DNA of 64,000 nt from CAVVUC01 sp963751395 (GCA_963751395.1 CAVVUC010000001.1:1116001-1180000), one strand, 5' to 3'. Counted from the stretch's first letter, positions 6,651-15,977 are shown. Notes: generated from the sequence alone by a model not told the origin. A program made the numbers and translations.

Positions 6651-9260
6651 ATGCGTTTCTTTCCCCTCCTCTGCACCTTTCTCGTTCTCACAATTTTCGG
6701 TTCGATTCGCGCGGCCGATGTCAGTGGCAATGGCGCAGAACTTGTGCAAGCAGTGCCACGCGGCGATTTGACCGAGACGCAAAAAATGGAGCTCCTGCCG
6801 CGCGATACCCCTGCGCTGGCAGCGGATGTCAACGGCGGATTCGCTGGGACGAGTAACGGTTTTTTAATCGTCGCTGGCCGTGAAAACGGCACTTCGCCGG
6901 GTGCCGCTTTGAATGTTTGGTCGCTCCCGATCGACAGCACAAACACAACCTGGCAGCGCGCGGAATTCAGCGCACCGCCGTGGGCTGCGTCCGCGCAATG
7001 GGGTGAAGCGATCGTCGTCGCAGGCGGCGTGATCGACGGCAAACCGTGGGATCGCGTGATGCTCTTCGGGATGCGCGATGGAAAAATCTACGCGTCCGAT
7101 CTGCCAAAGCTTCCGAAGCCGCTGGCCGGCGCAGGTGCCGCGGTGATTGGATCGAAGCTTTTTGTTTTCGGCGGAATGTCCTCCACCGAACCGGCGGTGT
7201 TTGAAAACGCGCTCTGTTCGCTCGATCTCGGAAAGGCCGACGCAGCGTGGACGGCTGCCGAATCGCTGCCCGGTCCCGGTCGGGCGTTTGCCGCAGTCAC
7301 GCAACAGTACGACGCGCTTTGTGTTTTTGGAGGGCTGGTCGCAGACGGAACAGATTCGCGCACCGCGGGCAGCGAGACGTGGATTTTCCGCCACAAGCCG
7401 CCCGAGGCCTCGTTGCGCGCCGGGTGGACCCGCATGGCCGACATCCCGCACCCCGCCGTCGGCGCGATCGCATTTCCCGTGGGGCAGGCCGCCGTCGTTC
7501 TCGCTGGCGGCGCGAACACGGCACCGGCGTCCATTTTTCCGGTGCAGACAGATTTTCGGGACGACAAACCTTCCATGCTCTTTCACGTGATCACCGATGC
7601 CTGGTGCGATTTCGACCGCCCGCTCGGGTTCGCAGCCGCGCAGGCGGCGCAGCTGGTCACGAAGTTAAACACTAAATTGCTCCTGTTTGGCAACGCGCCG
7701 GGCTCGGGGCCGCTCCGAGTCGATGAGTTCAAGATCGTGCGCACTGCGCGAAGCCTGTCGTGGGTCGATTACCTCGTCGTGGCCTGCTACTTCGCGTTCA
7801 TCTCGCTGATCGGCATCCTTGCGTCGCGGCATCAGAAATCGAGCGCCGACTTCTCGCTCGCGGGCCGCAACGTGCCGTGGTGGGTCGCCGGCATCAGCAT
7901 GTTCGCCACGGGCGCGAGCGCGATCAGTTTCATGGCGATCCCGGCGCTCGCCTTTTCGACCAACCTCGTTTTCCTCTTCCCGATCATCATCTATATCCTC
8001 GCTTACTTCGTGCAGTCCCGGTTGATCTTCCCGCTGCTGCGGAAGATGGAGATCACCTCGACCTACGAATACCTCGAACGCCGCTTCAATCGCACGCTGC
8101 GGCTCATCGCAAGCGCGCAGTGCATCGTGTTCCAGACCTTCGGCCGCGCCAGCGTGGTGCTGGTGCTGCCGTCGCTGGCCATCTCCGCCACGACCGGCAT
8201 CAGCGTCTATGTGAGCGTGGTGGTTATGTGGGCGATCACCACGGTTTACACGGCGGCCGGCGGTTTTCACGCCGTTGTCTATACCGACGTTTTCCAGGGG
8301 ATTTTGAAATTCTTCGCGCCGCTTTGCATGATCGGCCTCTGCATCTTCACGATCCCGGGAGGGCCGAAGGAATTTGTGCAGATCGGCATGCTGCATCACA
8401 AATTCGACTTCGCGCTGATGTCGTGGGATGCGACCCTGCCGGCGGTCTGGATTCTGTTCATCGCCACCTTCATGGCCGGAACGATTGTCCAGGCGGGCGA
8501 TCAGCCGACGATCCAGCGCGTGTTTTCCTCCCCGGAAAAAGAGGTGCGCCGCGTGGCCGCGATGAGCACTGCGTGCGGCATCCTCATCTCCGTGGTCACC
8601 AACGTGCTCGGCATCGCGATTTTCTCCTACTTCCACGCCAATCCCGCGAAGCTCGATCCGCTCGCGCAAAACGACAAGATCGTCCCGCTGTTTGTCATCC
8701 AGGCGCTGCCGCACGGTTTTGTCGGCGTGGTGATCGCCGCGATTTTTGCCTCCGCAATGACCACCGTCGCCAGCAGCATGAACAGCTCGGCCACGGTCTT
8801 CACCGAGGACTTTTTCATGCGCTTCAAACCCGACGCGACTGACAAACTGCGCGTGCTGGTCCTTCGCATCAGTTCCACGATCGTCGGGCTTGTGGCGCTG
8901 GGGATCGCGCTGCTGCTTGCCACGCTCAATCTCAAGTCGCTCATGATCACCTGGTCGATCATCAGTGCGCTGCTGGGCGGCGGCATTGTGGGTGTGTTCT
9001 CGCTCGGAATGTTCACGCGGCGCGGGAACGGCTTCGGCGCGGTGTGCGGCGCCATCATCAGCGTCATTCTTACGGCGTTGGTGAAATTCTACACACCGCT
9101 CCACTGGCAGACGCTCATCCCGATCGCGATCCTGTCGTGCATGGGCAGCGGTTACCTGCTGAGTTTCCTTTCGAGTCATCAAAAGGATCTCAGCGGGCTC
9201 ACCATTTACACACCGAAGAAATCCGCAGCCGAGGAGAAACTCGCGGAAGCACACTCTTGA
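6651..9260 (+). CDS. kelch (N-acetylneuraminate-epimerase-like) domain fused to a sodium:solute symporter
   Basis: 869 residues. Signal peptide 1-22 (MRFFPLLCTFLVLTIFGSIRA); kelch-type beta-propeller about 45-360, with repeated FGG and GG motifs (e.g. KLFVFGGMSS, ALCVFGGLV, AAVVLAGGAN), resembling the cyclically permuted sialic acid mutarotases; then a complete SSS-family transporter from about 373 to 855 with some 13 membrane helices starting WVDYLVVACYFAFISL and including SADFSLAGRNVPWW. The propeller would sit in the periplasm and could hand the right sugar anomer to the transporter. Similar fusions are known in Planctomycetes and Verrucomicrobia. It follows the LacI regulator and the GH43 fragment on the same strand. 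Confidence 0.88.
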   Translation: MRFFPLLCTFLVLTIFGSIRAADVSGNGAELVQAVPRGDLTETQKMELLPRDTPALAADVNGGFAGTSNGFLIVAGRENGTSPGAALNVWSLPIDSTNTTWQRAEFSAPPWAASAQWGEAIVVAGGVIDGKPWDRVMLFGMRDGKIYASDLPKLPKPLAGAGAAVIGSKLFVFGGMSSTEPAVFENALCSLDLGKADAAWTAAESLPGPGRAFAAVTQQYDALCVFGGLVADGTDSRTAGSETWIFRHKPPEASLRAGWTRMADIPHPAVGAIAFPVGQAAVVLAGGANTAPASIFPVQTDFRDDKPSMLFHVITDAWCDFDRPLGFAAAQAAQLVTKLNTKLLLFGNAPGSGPLRVDEFKIVRTARSLSWVDYLVVACYFAFISLIGILASRHQKSSADFSLAGRNVPWWVAGISMFATGASAISFMAIPALAFSTNLVFLFPIIIYILAYFVQSRLIFPLLRKMEITSTYEYLERRFNRTLRLIASAQCIVFQTFGRASVVLVLPSLAISATTGISVYVSVVVMWAITTVYTAAGGFHAVVYTDVFQGILKFFAPLCMIGLCIFTIPGGPKEFVQIGMLHHKFDFALMSWDATLPAVWILFIATFMAGTIVQAGDQPTIQRVFSSPEKEVRRVAAMSTACGILISVVTNVLGIAIFSYFHANPAKLDPLAQNDKIVPLFVIQALPHGFVGVVIAAIFASAMTTVASSMNSSATVFTEDFFMRFKPDATDKLRVLVLRISSTIVGLVALGIALLLATLNLKSLMITWSIISALLGGGIVGVFSLGMFTRRGNGFGAVCGAIISVILTALVKFYTPLHWQTLIPIAILSCMGSGYLLSFLSSHQKDLSGLTIYTPKKSAAEEKLAEAHS

Positions 9261-9431
9261 CGCGATGGATTTGGAAGTCGCGCCGCACTGCGCAAGGAAA
9301 GACAGTTTTTGCGGCGGGAAACCAGCGCCAACTCGTTGTCAAATACCTTCTTGACGTTTCTGGCGTCATTCTCCATCTATAGCCCCGCTTTTCCGCCAGC
9401 GACGTTCGCAGGGCGGGAGACTCTTTTTACT

Positions 9432-11759
9432 ATGAAAATCAGGCCCTATTTTACCGGTGCGATCGCGTTCCTATTTTTGCTCCTGGCAGCGCTCAATCCC
9501 CTTGCTCAAGCCGCGCCACCTGCGCCGACAGGTCCGCTGGTTAAGAAGATCGACGTGCAATACGCCGGCCCTGTGACGATCAGCAAGGAGCGCATCATCG
9601 CGAACATGCGCACGCAGGTCGGAAAACCGTATGCAGAGCAGGCGGTCGAGGAGGACATCCGCAATCTCTACGCCACGGGGAACGTGACCAACGTCCGCAT
9701 TTTCGGCGAACCGGTGACGGACGGCGTCAAGGTGGTCGTCGTCATTCAGACGAAAGCGAAGGTCAGCGAAGTCGTGATCGAAGGGGTGTCGCAACTCAAG
9801 GTGAACAGCCTGCGCAAGAAACTGGCGGTGAAATCCGGCGGCCTTCTCAACGAAGCGGACCTCGAACAGGACCGGCAGAAGATTCTCGAAGCTTACGAGA
9901 AGCAGAATTACACCGACACCAAGGTGACATACAAAGTGGACAGCAATGACGCGCTTGGCACTGCGAAAGTGACTTTCACGGTTGCCGAAAGCGGCAAGGT
10001 CGTCATCCACGACATCAGGTTCGAGGGGAACTCGACGTTCAAGGGCAAGCAACTCAAGAAGCTCATGAAGACCAAGCCGGCGAACCTGCTTTCCTTCATC
10101 ACAAAGGCCGGACAACTGAAAAATGAGCAGATGGATGAGGACTTGGTCGCCCTGCGCGAGTTTTACCAGAACAACGGCTACATGGACGTGCAGGTCAGGA
10201 ATCCCCAGGCGGAAGACCTCGGCAAAGGCCGGGTCGATCTCATCATTCCGATCGTCGAAGGCAGTCAATACCGCGTAGGCAAAGTGGAGGTCGTGGGGGC
10301 AAATGTGTTCACGCCCGATGAAGTTCGCAGGCAGGTGAAGACCAGCGAAGGCGGAGTTTTTTCACCGAAAAGAGTGCGCGAAGACAACAAGGCGATCTCG
10401 GATTTGTATGGCACCCGCGGTTACATCGATCTCCAGATCAATGCGGATACAACATCGGGAGGCCGGGATGTGATCAACGTGGCGTATCGGCTGGACGAGG
10501 GAAGCCAGTCCTATGTCGAGCACATCAACGTCCAAGGCAACACACGCACGAAGGACAAAGTGATTCGTCGCGAACTGGCGCTGGCACCCGGAGAGATTTA
10601 CAACTCGGTGCGCATCGACGCCAGCAAGCAGCGTCTGCAAAACCTGAATTACTTCTCGAAGGTCGATACCTATCCCAGCGACACTTCCATTCCTGGACAC
10701 AAAGACCTCAATGTTCTGGTCGAGGAAAAACGCACGGGGTCGTTTAACTTCGGTGTCGGCTTCAGTTCGATCGATAACCTGGTGGGCTTTGCCGAAATTC
10801 AACAGAGCAACTTCGACATTACAAACTGGCCTCACTTCACCGGCGGGGGCCAGCGTTTTCGTGCCCGAGTCCAATACGGCACCGAGCGAAAGGACTTCAT
10901 CATCTCGCTTACCGAGCCGTGGTTCCTGGATTACCAGGTCGCAGTGGGCGGGGAGCTTTTTTACAACGAATCGAGCTACTACAGCACCGTCTATAACCAG
11001 AGCAACTACGGGTTCGATATCAATGCGAGGAAGGTTCTCGGAACCTTCAAGTCCGGCGTTCTCGATGGGCGCATCGACTATCGCCTTGAACGGATCAGAA
11101 TCTTCGATGTGAGCAACGACGCCTCGGAGGACATCAAATCGCAGGCCGGCAATTACAACAGAAGCGCGATTGCAGGACTGCTCAACTACGACTCGCGCGA
11201 CAGCTTTTTCCTGTCGCGCAAAGGACAGAAACTCGATCTCGGAGGTTTTCTCGCTGGCGGGTTCCTTGGCGGCAATGTCGATGTGTATGGGCTTGACCTG
11301 TCAGGCAGCCAGTTCTTCTCGCTGCCGTGGGACACCATCTTCATCATTAACGGCCAGGTCGCCGTAGTTGGCTCGTGGTCTTCGGGGTCACAAGTTCCCG
11401 TTTTTGACCGGCTTTACCTGGGCGGGGCAAACAATCTGCGCGGTTTTTCCTACCGCGAAGTCGGCCCGAAAGACGACCAAGGCGAGCCGATCGGAGGCAA
11501 CAGTCTGGCGCGCATCACCTTTGAATATACGTTTCCAATTGTTGAGCGCGTGCGGGGCGCGTTGTTTTACGATGCCGGCTTCGTCAATGGCGGTTCATGG
11601 ACATATTCGACAAGCAATTACAACTCCGACTTCGGCTTCGGCGTCCGGCTCGACCTTCCGATTGGTCCTGTCCGCCTCGATTACGGTATCCCGATCAAGT
11701 CCGATGAATGGAACAACTCAAGCGGCAAATTTAATTTCAACGTCGGTTACCAATTTTGA
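9432..11759 (+). CDS. bamA: outer membrane protein assembly factor BamA
   Basis: 775 residues from the ATG at 9432, chosen because it begins the signal peptide (MKIRPYFTGAIAFLFLLLAA, ending AQA) and has GGGAGA about 16 nt upstream; the frame is open further upstream. Five POTRA domains cover about residues 32-390, followed by the 16-strand Omp85 barrel. The lid-loop motif LRGF is near residue 668 and the chain ends in an aromatic (GYQF), as outer-membrane barrels do. It inserts outer-membrane proteins. Followed by skp and lpxD, the classic order. Confidence 0.96.
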   Translation: MKIRPYFTGAIAFLFLLLAALNPLAQAAPPAPTGPLVKKIDVQYAGPVTISKERIIANMRTQVGKPYAEQAVEEDIRNLYATGNVTNVRIFGEPVTDGVKVVVVIQTKAKVSEVVIEGVSQLKVNSLRKKLAVKSGGLLNEADLEQDRQKILEAYEKQNYTDTKVTYKVDSNDALGTAKVTFTVAESGKVVIHDIRFEGNSTFKGKQLKKLMKTKPANLLSFITKAGQLKNEQMDEDLVALREFYQNNGYMDVQVRNPQAEDLGKGRVDLIIPIVEGSQYRVGKVEVVGANVFTPDEVRRQVKTSEGGVFSPKRVREDNKAISDLYGTRGYIDLQINADTTSGGRDVINVAYRLDEGSQSYVEHINVQGNTRTKDKVIRRELALAPGEIYNSVRIDASKQRLQNLNYFSKVDTYPSDTSIPGHKDLNVLVEEKRTGSFNFGVGFSSIDNLVGFAEIQQSNFDITNWPHFTGGGQRFRARVQYGTERKDFIISLTEPWFLDYQVAVGGELFYNESSYYSTVYNQSNYGFDINARKVLGTFKSGVLDGRIDYRLERIRIFDVSNDASEDIKSQAGNYNRSAIAGLLNYDSRDSFFLSRKGQKLDLGGFLAGGFLGGNVDVYGLDLSGSQFFSLPWDTIFIINGQVAVVGSWSSGSQVPVFDRLYLGGANNLRGFSYREVGPKDDQGEPIGGNSLARITFEYTFPIVERVRGALFYDAGFVNGGSWTYSTSNYNSDFGFGVRLDLPIGPVRLDYGIPIKSDEWNNSSGKFNFNVGYQF

Positions 11760-11811
11760 ACAAAAAGTCCTCGACTCGGTCTGAACAACACTTAAATTCA
11801 CCACCCTACTT

Positions 11812-12432
11812 ATGAAAAAACTGTTAACGATCACTTCACTTCTCGCTGTCAGCCTCTTTGCCTCAGCGTTTACGGCCAACGCCCAATCCAAGATTGGGAC
11901 TGTGGACATGAACAAGATTTTCTCTTCGTATTACAAGACGAAGGACGCTGAAACACGCATCAACGAAGCCCGCTCGACAGCCAAGAAGGAACTCGATGAT
12001 CGGATGGACACTTACAAGAAGAACCTCGACGCGATCAACAAGCTCAACACCGACATGAACAAGCCCGAGTTGAGCAAGGACGCGAAGGACGAAAAACTGA
12101 AAGCCCGCGACGAGAAGATTAACGAGACCAAGAACCTCGAGCGCGAGATCACCGAATTCCGCACCACCCGCGAGAAGCAGTTGCAGGAACAGGCCGTTCG
12201 CATGCGCAATGGCATCGTCGAAGAGATCAGCAAGCTGGTTCAGGACAAGGTCAAGAGCGACAACTACGACCTCGTGCTCGACAAGTCCGGCCAAAGCTTG
12301 AACGGCGTGCCGATCTGCCTTTTTGCCCGCGACTCGATGGATTTCAGCGAGGACATCATCACCCAGTTGAACAAGAACAAACCGAAAGACAGCGGCGCTA
12401 CGACCGAAAAACCCGCTGAGAAGAAGAAGTAG
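11812..12432 (+). CDS. skp: OmpH/Skp-family periplasmic chaperone
   Basis: 206 residues. Signal peptide 1-24 (MKKLLTITSLLAVSLFASAF, ending NAQ), then the Skp signature start SKIGTVDMNKIF, a long charged coiled coil (about 45-145) forming the tentacles, and a return to the beta core around 150-180 (YDLVLDKSGQSLNGVP). The tail is Lys/Glu-rich (TEKPAEKKK). It holds unfolded outer-membrane proteins in the periplasm for BamA. Located 52 bp after bamA; transcription into lpxD must pass the hairpin at 12447-12500. Confidence 0.93.
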   Translation: MKKLLTITSLLAVSLFASAFTANAQSKIGTVDMNKIFSSYYKTKDAETRINEARSTAKKELDDRMDTYKKNLDAINKLNTDMNKPELSKDAKDEKLKARDEKINETKNLEREITEFRTTREKQLQEQAVRMRNGIVEEISKLVQDKVKSDNYDLVLDKSGQSLNGVPICLFARDSMDFSEDIITQLNKNKPKDSGATTEKPAEKKK

Positions 12433-12446
12433 TCGTTTTTCATTTT

Positions 12447-12504
12447 TCCCCATCCTCTTCGTGCAAGGGCCATCCGGCAAAACCACGAAGGGGATGGGGA
12501 TTTT
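12447..12504 (+). terminator. long hairpin with T-run between skp and lpxD
   Basis: A 17-bp stem, TCCCCATCC...TTCGTG (12447-12463) pairing with CACGAAGG...TGGGGA (12484-12500) with one G-U pair and a 20-nt loop, is followed by TTTTCTTTCC. This has the form of an intrinsic terminator, but the 3' arm also contains the only purine-rich ribosome-binding sequence (GGGGATGGGGA) for the lpxD start at 12511. Confidence 0.75.
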
Positions 12505-12510
12505 CTTTCC

Positions 12511-13557
12511 GTGAAAACGACCGTTGGTGAACTTGCCGCGCTGGTCGGCGGACAAGTGGAAGGTGGGTCCGGCCAGACACCGATCATCGGAGCCGCAGCC
12601 GTTTCCGATGCGGTCGAAGGTCAGATCACCTTCTTCGGGAATCCCAAGTATCTCCCGGCTCTGAAAGCCAGTCGGGCCACCGCTGCGCTCGTCCCGACCA
12701 ATTTCGGCGAGGAGATTTCGGCGATCCGGATCAGGGTGGCCAATCCATCACTTGCCTTCGCAAAACTGATCGAAAAGTTCGCGCCCGCCCCTGTCGTTTA
12801 CGAGCCGGGCATTCATCCGACGGCGGTGATCGGCGAGAACGTCGCTTTGGGTGAGAACGTTTCCATTCAGCCCTACGCCGTGATTTCCAACGGCGCGCAA
12901 ATAGGAAACGGCTCTGTGATCGGTGCGCATACTTTCGTCGGTCAGAACTCCAGAATCGGGGAAAAGTGCTTCATTCACCCGCATGTCACCCTCCGCGAAG
13001 GCTCGATTCTTGGCAATCGCGTGATCATTCAGCCCGGCGCGGTCATCGGAAGCGACGGCTTCGGCTATGAATTTCACGAGGGACGACACGTGAAGATTCC
13101 GCAGATTGGGTTCGTGCAGATCGACGACGACGTAGAAATCGGCGCAAACACGACCATTGATCGCGCCCGATTTGGCCGGACTTGGATTCAGGAAGGAACG
13201 AAAATCGACAACCTTGTCCAGATCGCGCACAACGTCACAATTGGAAGACATTCCATAATCGTCTCCCAATCTGGCATTTCCGGCAGCACCCGGTTGGGCA
13301 ATTACGTCACGCTCGCCGGGCAGGTGGGGCTTGTCGGACACATTGAGCTGGGGGACCAGGTGATTGTCGGAGCCAAGAGCGGTGTCTCGAAAAGCATCCC
13401 TGCGAAGCAACATTGGTTCGGGACGCCTGCGATGCGGGTGGATGAATTCAAGACGATGTTTGCTTACATGAACCGCCTCAGCAAGCTCCACGACCGGGTT
13501 AAAAAATTGGAGCAGCTTTTGGACTCGAAAGCGAATTCTTTGCCTCCGGGCAGCTAA
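12511..13557 (+). CDS. lpxD: UDP-3-O-acylglucosamine N-acyltransferase
   Basis: 348 residues from a GTG at 12511. N-terminal uridine-binding domain (1-100, FFGNPKYLPALKASRATAA region) and a left-handed beta-helix of hexapeptide repeats (about 105-310: IGENVALGENVSIQPYAVIS and onward), then a C-terminal helix (YMNRLSKLHDRVKKLEQLL). The His in IAHNVTIG corresponds to the catalytic base of the family. It N-acylates UDP-3-O-acylglucosamine in lipid A synthesis in the cytoplasm, so the organism makes LPS. Third gene of the bamA-skp-lpxD block; its ribosome-binding site lies in the 3' arm of a hairpin. Confidence 0.95.
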   Translation: MKTTVGELAALVGGQVEGGSGQTPIIGAAAVSDAVEGQITFFGNPKYLPALKASRATAALVPTNFGEEISAIRIRVANPSLAFAKLIEKFAPAPVVYEPGIHPTAVIGENVALGENVSIQPYAVISNGAQIGNGSVIGAHTFVGQNSRIGEKCFIHPHVTLREGSILGNRVIIQPGAVIGSDGFGYEFHEGRHVKIPQIGFVQIDDDVEIGANTTIDRARFGRTWIQEGTKIDNLVQIAHNVTIGRHSIIVSQSGISGSTRLGNYVTLAGQVGLVGHIELGDQVIVGAKSGVSKSIPAKQHWFGTPAMRVDEFKTMFAYMNRLSKLHDRVKKLEQLLDSKANSLPPGS

Positions 13558-13605
13558 TGCTTGTCAGGCTTGTAGAGCGGACTAATTTGAAGTCCTTTCG
13601 CTGCC

Positions 13606-14058
13606 ATGACTACCAAGCGCAAACGCAAAGTTTCCTCTCCGAAACTGCCCATGCAGCGGATGCTCCCCTTTGCGCACGAGGGCCGCTATTTTGACCTGAA
13701 AACCATCTTCGACAAACTCAACGCCAGGTATTTCCGCAACCGGCTTCGTGGTTATACGATCGTTTGGGGCCGCAAACGCAAAACCCGTCCGAAGGAATAC
13801 TTCGTTTTCGGCACAATCCAGGAAGAGGACAGGATCATCCGCATCCACCCGCTGCTTGATGCGCGTTTCGTTCCGGCCTGGTTTCTCGAATACGTGATCT
13901 ATCACGAAATGCTCCACTCGGTGGTGCCCGACCAATTCGACGAAAACGGTCGCCGCCTCGTGCATCACGAAGATTTCAACCGGCGGGAGAGGAAGTTCCG
14001 TTTCTACCGGCGGGCGAAGCGCTGGGAGGACGAGAACCTCGCGCGCTTTCTGCAATAG
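13606..14058 (+). CDS. SprT-like zinc metalloprotease-fold protein
   Basis: 150 residues, Lys/Arg-rich N-terminus. The zinc signature HEMLH is at residues 100-104 (YVIYHEMLHSVVP) with a further His pair at 120-121 (LVHHEDF) that would supply the third ligand. The core (LNARYFRNRLRGYTIVWGRK, about 38-57) matches the start of the SprT/WSS1 domain. Family members include the DNA-protein crosslink proteases; many bacterial versions are uncharacterised. No signal peptide, so cytoplasmic. Single gene, convergent with asd. Confidence 0.8.
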   Translation: MTTKRKRKVSSPKLPMQRMLPFAHEGRYFDLKTIFDKLNARYFRNRLRGYTIVWGRKRKTRPKEYFVFGTIQEEDRIIRIHPLLDARFVPAWFLEYVIYHEMLHSVVPDQFDENGRRLVHHEDFNRRERKFRFYRRAKRWEDENLARFLQ

Positions 14059-14088
14059 GTTTGCTTCGCGGATCGAGTCAATCGCCTG

Positions 14089-15087
14089 TCAGATCAGTTC
14101 GGCGATCTGCACGGCGTTCAACGCAGCGCCTTTCAACAACTGGTCGCCGGCGACCCAAAAGGCGAGGCCGTTGTCGAGCGCGCAGTCGATGCGGATGCGA
14201 CCGACCTGGCAGTCGTCCTTTTCGGCGCAGTTCAGCGGGAGCGGGTATTCGTGCTTTGCGGGATCATCGACGAGTTTGATGCCCGGTGAGTTGGACAAAA
14301 CCTCACGCGCCTTTTCCACCGAAACGGGGCGCTCGAACTCCGCATTCACCGCGACCGAATGCGCCCGGTAAACCGGCACTCGCACGCACGTCACCGACGC
14401 GCGGAAGTCCGGCAGGTGCATGATGCGGCGGCCCTCGCTCTGCATTTTCATCTCCTCCCTGGTGTAGCCGCTTTCGAGGAAGGAATCGACGTGCGGGAGC
14501 ACGTTGAACGCGATCTGGTGGGGATAGACGCTCTTGCGGATGGGGCGATTGGCAACGATGTCATCGACCTGGCCTCGCAGTTCCTCGATCGCCTGCGCCC
14601 CCGTACCGGACACGGCCTGGTAGCTCGCGGCGAAAATGCGTTTCACCCCGAAAGCCTTGTGGAGCGGGTAGAGCGCCATGAGCGTGATCGCGGTCGTGCA
14701 ATTCGGGTTGGCGATGATGCCGCGGTTCCTGGCGATGTCCGCGCCGTTGATCTCCGGCACAACGAGCGGCACAGTTTCGTCCATGCGATACGCCGACGAA
14801 TTGTCCACGACAACGGCACCCGCCTGCACGGCAAACGGCGCGAACTTTTTCGAGATCGACGCGCCCGCGCTGAACAGCGCCACGTCCACGCCGTTGAAGG
14901 AATCCTCGCGCAGTTCCGTGACGGTCACCGGCTCGCCCTTGTATTGGAGCTGTTTGCCGACCGACCGGGCCGAAGCCAGCAGCGTGAGTTTGCCGACGGG
15001 AAAATTGCGGCGCTCCAGCGTCTTGATCATTTCCACCCCGACGGCACCCGTGGCACCGACGATTGCGACGTGATAGTTTTTGCTCAT
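14089..15087 (-). CDS. asd: aspartate-semialdehyde dehydrogenase
   Basis: 332 residues. NADP-binding GATGAVG at 11-17, active-site Cys130 in NPNCTTA, and the conserved SYQAVSGTGAQAIEEL stretch. It reduces aspartyl phosphate to aspartate semialdehyde for lysine/diaminopimelate, threonine and methionine. Single gene on the minus strand, between a SprT-like gene and an L,D-transpeptidase-like gene. Length matches the Gram-positive/verrucomicrobial class (about 330-345). Confidence 0.96.
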   Translation of the reverse strand: MSKNYHVAIVGATGAVGVEMIKTLERRNFPVGKLTLLASARSVGKQLQYKGEPVTVTELREDSFNGVDVALFSAGASISKKFAPFAVQAGAVVVDNSSAYRMDETVPLVVPEINGADIARNRGIIANPNCTTAITLMALYPLHKAFGVKRIFAASYQAVSGTGAQAIEELRGQVDDIVANRPIRKSVYPHQIAFNVLPHVDSFLESGYTREEMKMQSEGRRIMHLPDFRASVTCVRVPVYRAHSVAVNAEFERPVSVEKAREVLSNSPGIKLVDDPAKHEYPLPLNCAEKDDCQVGRIRIDCALDNGLAFWVAGDQLLKGAALNAVQIAELI

Positions 15088-15122
15088 AAAAAGGACGGCA
15101 AACTTATAACTTCCGCCTCAAT

Positions 15123-15584
15123 ATGCAATCCTCCGCGCGCACAATCCACGTCAGCGTCTCCGGGCAGCGTCTCGAATTGCGCGAGAGCGATGTCGTTCTG
15201 AAAAGCTACCCGATTTCGACCTCCGCTTACGGACTCGGAAGCGAACCGGGCAGCTTGAAGACGCCGCTTGGGTGTTTCGAGGTCGCGGAAAAGATCGGAC
15301 ATGGCGCGGTGCCGGGGGCGGTGTTTAAGAGTCGTCTGCCGACCGGCGAGATCGGGTTCGAGGAGCATCCCGACGATCTCGTGCAGACGCGCATCCTGTG
15401 GCTGCACGGACTGGAAGACCACAACGCCAACACGCGCGACCGCTACATTTACATCCACGGCACGAATCACGAATCCGAAATCGGCACGCCGGCCAGCCAC
15501 GGTTGCATTCGCATGCGCAACATGGATGTGATCGATCTTTTTGGCGAAGTGGAGCAAGGCACAAAGGTGTTCATCGAAGTCTGA
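15123..15584 (+). CDS. L,D-transpeptidase (YkuD) catalytic domain protein without signal peptide
   Basis: 153 residues. The YkuD signature is intact: His112 in IHGTNH and SHGCIRM at 126-131 with catalytic Cys128. The family crosslinks peptidoglycan or attaches lipoproteins in the periplasm, but this protein starts MQSSARTIHVSVSGQRL with no hydrophobic signal segment. No upstream start in frame would add one within the short gap to asd. It may be exported another way or act on a cytoplasmic substrate. Divergent from asd. Confidence 0.85.
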   Translation: MQSSARTIHVSVSGQRLELRESDVVLKSYPISTSAYGLGSEPGSLKTPLGCFEVAEKIGHGAVPGAVFKSRLPTGEIGFEEHPDDLVQTRILWLHGLEDHNANTRDRYIYIHGTNHESEIGTPASHGCIRMRNMDVIDLFGEVEQGTKVFIEV

Positions 15585-15598
15585 GATGGACGCTCCGC

Positions 15599-15618
15599 TT
15601 GATTGCTCCAGCAATCAA
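15599..15618. terminator. hairpin between convergent genes
   Basis: TTGATTGC (15599-15606) and GCAATCAA (15611-15618) form perfect arms with a 4-nt loop between the L,D-transpeptidase gene and rhaM, which converge here. The A-run follows it on the plus strand, so it lacks a proper U-tract in either direction and is a weak terminator at best. Confidence 0.35.
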
Positions 15619-15634
15619 AAAAACAGCACTTCCC

Positions 15635-15970
15635 TCAGTCCGCGTGAAACACCTCTTCCGTCGCGGCCCACCACTCGCCCTCTGCGCGATCGGCGAGCGG
15701 GACCTGACACGGCTTGCAGCATTTCCACCATTCCTGCGTCAGCGGATCGGCGGCCATCTTCGCCGCGTCGGCATCGAAATCTGTGCCGGTGTATTCGAAG
15801 TAGCTGAAGAGGTAGGGCTTCCCGTCCAGTTCGCGCAGGTAGATCGAGTAGTTCCGGATGTTGCAGTCGCGGATCATCTGGAGCACGCCCGGCCAGACGG
15901 CGGCGTGCAGTTTCTTGTATTCTTCGAGTTTGTCGGGATCGAGCCCGATGATGTGTGCGTAGCGTTTCAT
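15635..15970 (-). CDS. rhaM: L-rhamnose mutarotase family protein
   Basis: 111 residues from the ATG at 15970 (MKRYAHIIGLDPDKLEEYKK). The family signature is clear: LDPDKLEEYKKLHAAVWPGV at about 9-28, the SIYL..LDGKPYLFSYFEY strand, and WWKCCKPCQVPL near the end. It interconverts anomers of rhamnose or a related sugar in the cytoplasm. It starts 7 bp after the UroD-like gene, so both are in one operon. Close relatives may act on fucose or other deoxysugars. Confidence 0.85.
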   Translation of the reverse strand: MKRYAHIIGLDPDKLEEYKKLHAAVWPGVLQMIRDCNIRNYSIYLRELDGKPYLFSYFEYTGTDFDADAAKMAADPLTQEWWKCCKPCQVPLADRAEGEWWAATEEVFHAD

Positions 15971-15977
15971 AAAGTAG

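Noticed and set aside
7665..9254. Long antisense frame (529 codons) on the minus strand
   Set aside because: It is complementary to the symporter gene, rich in Arg, His, Asp and Glu with no hydrophobic core, as GC-rich antisense frames usually are.
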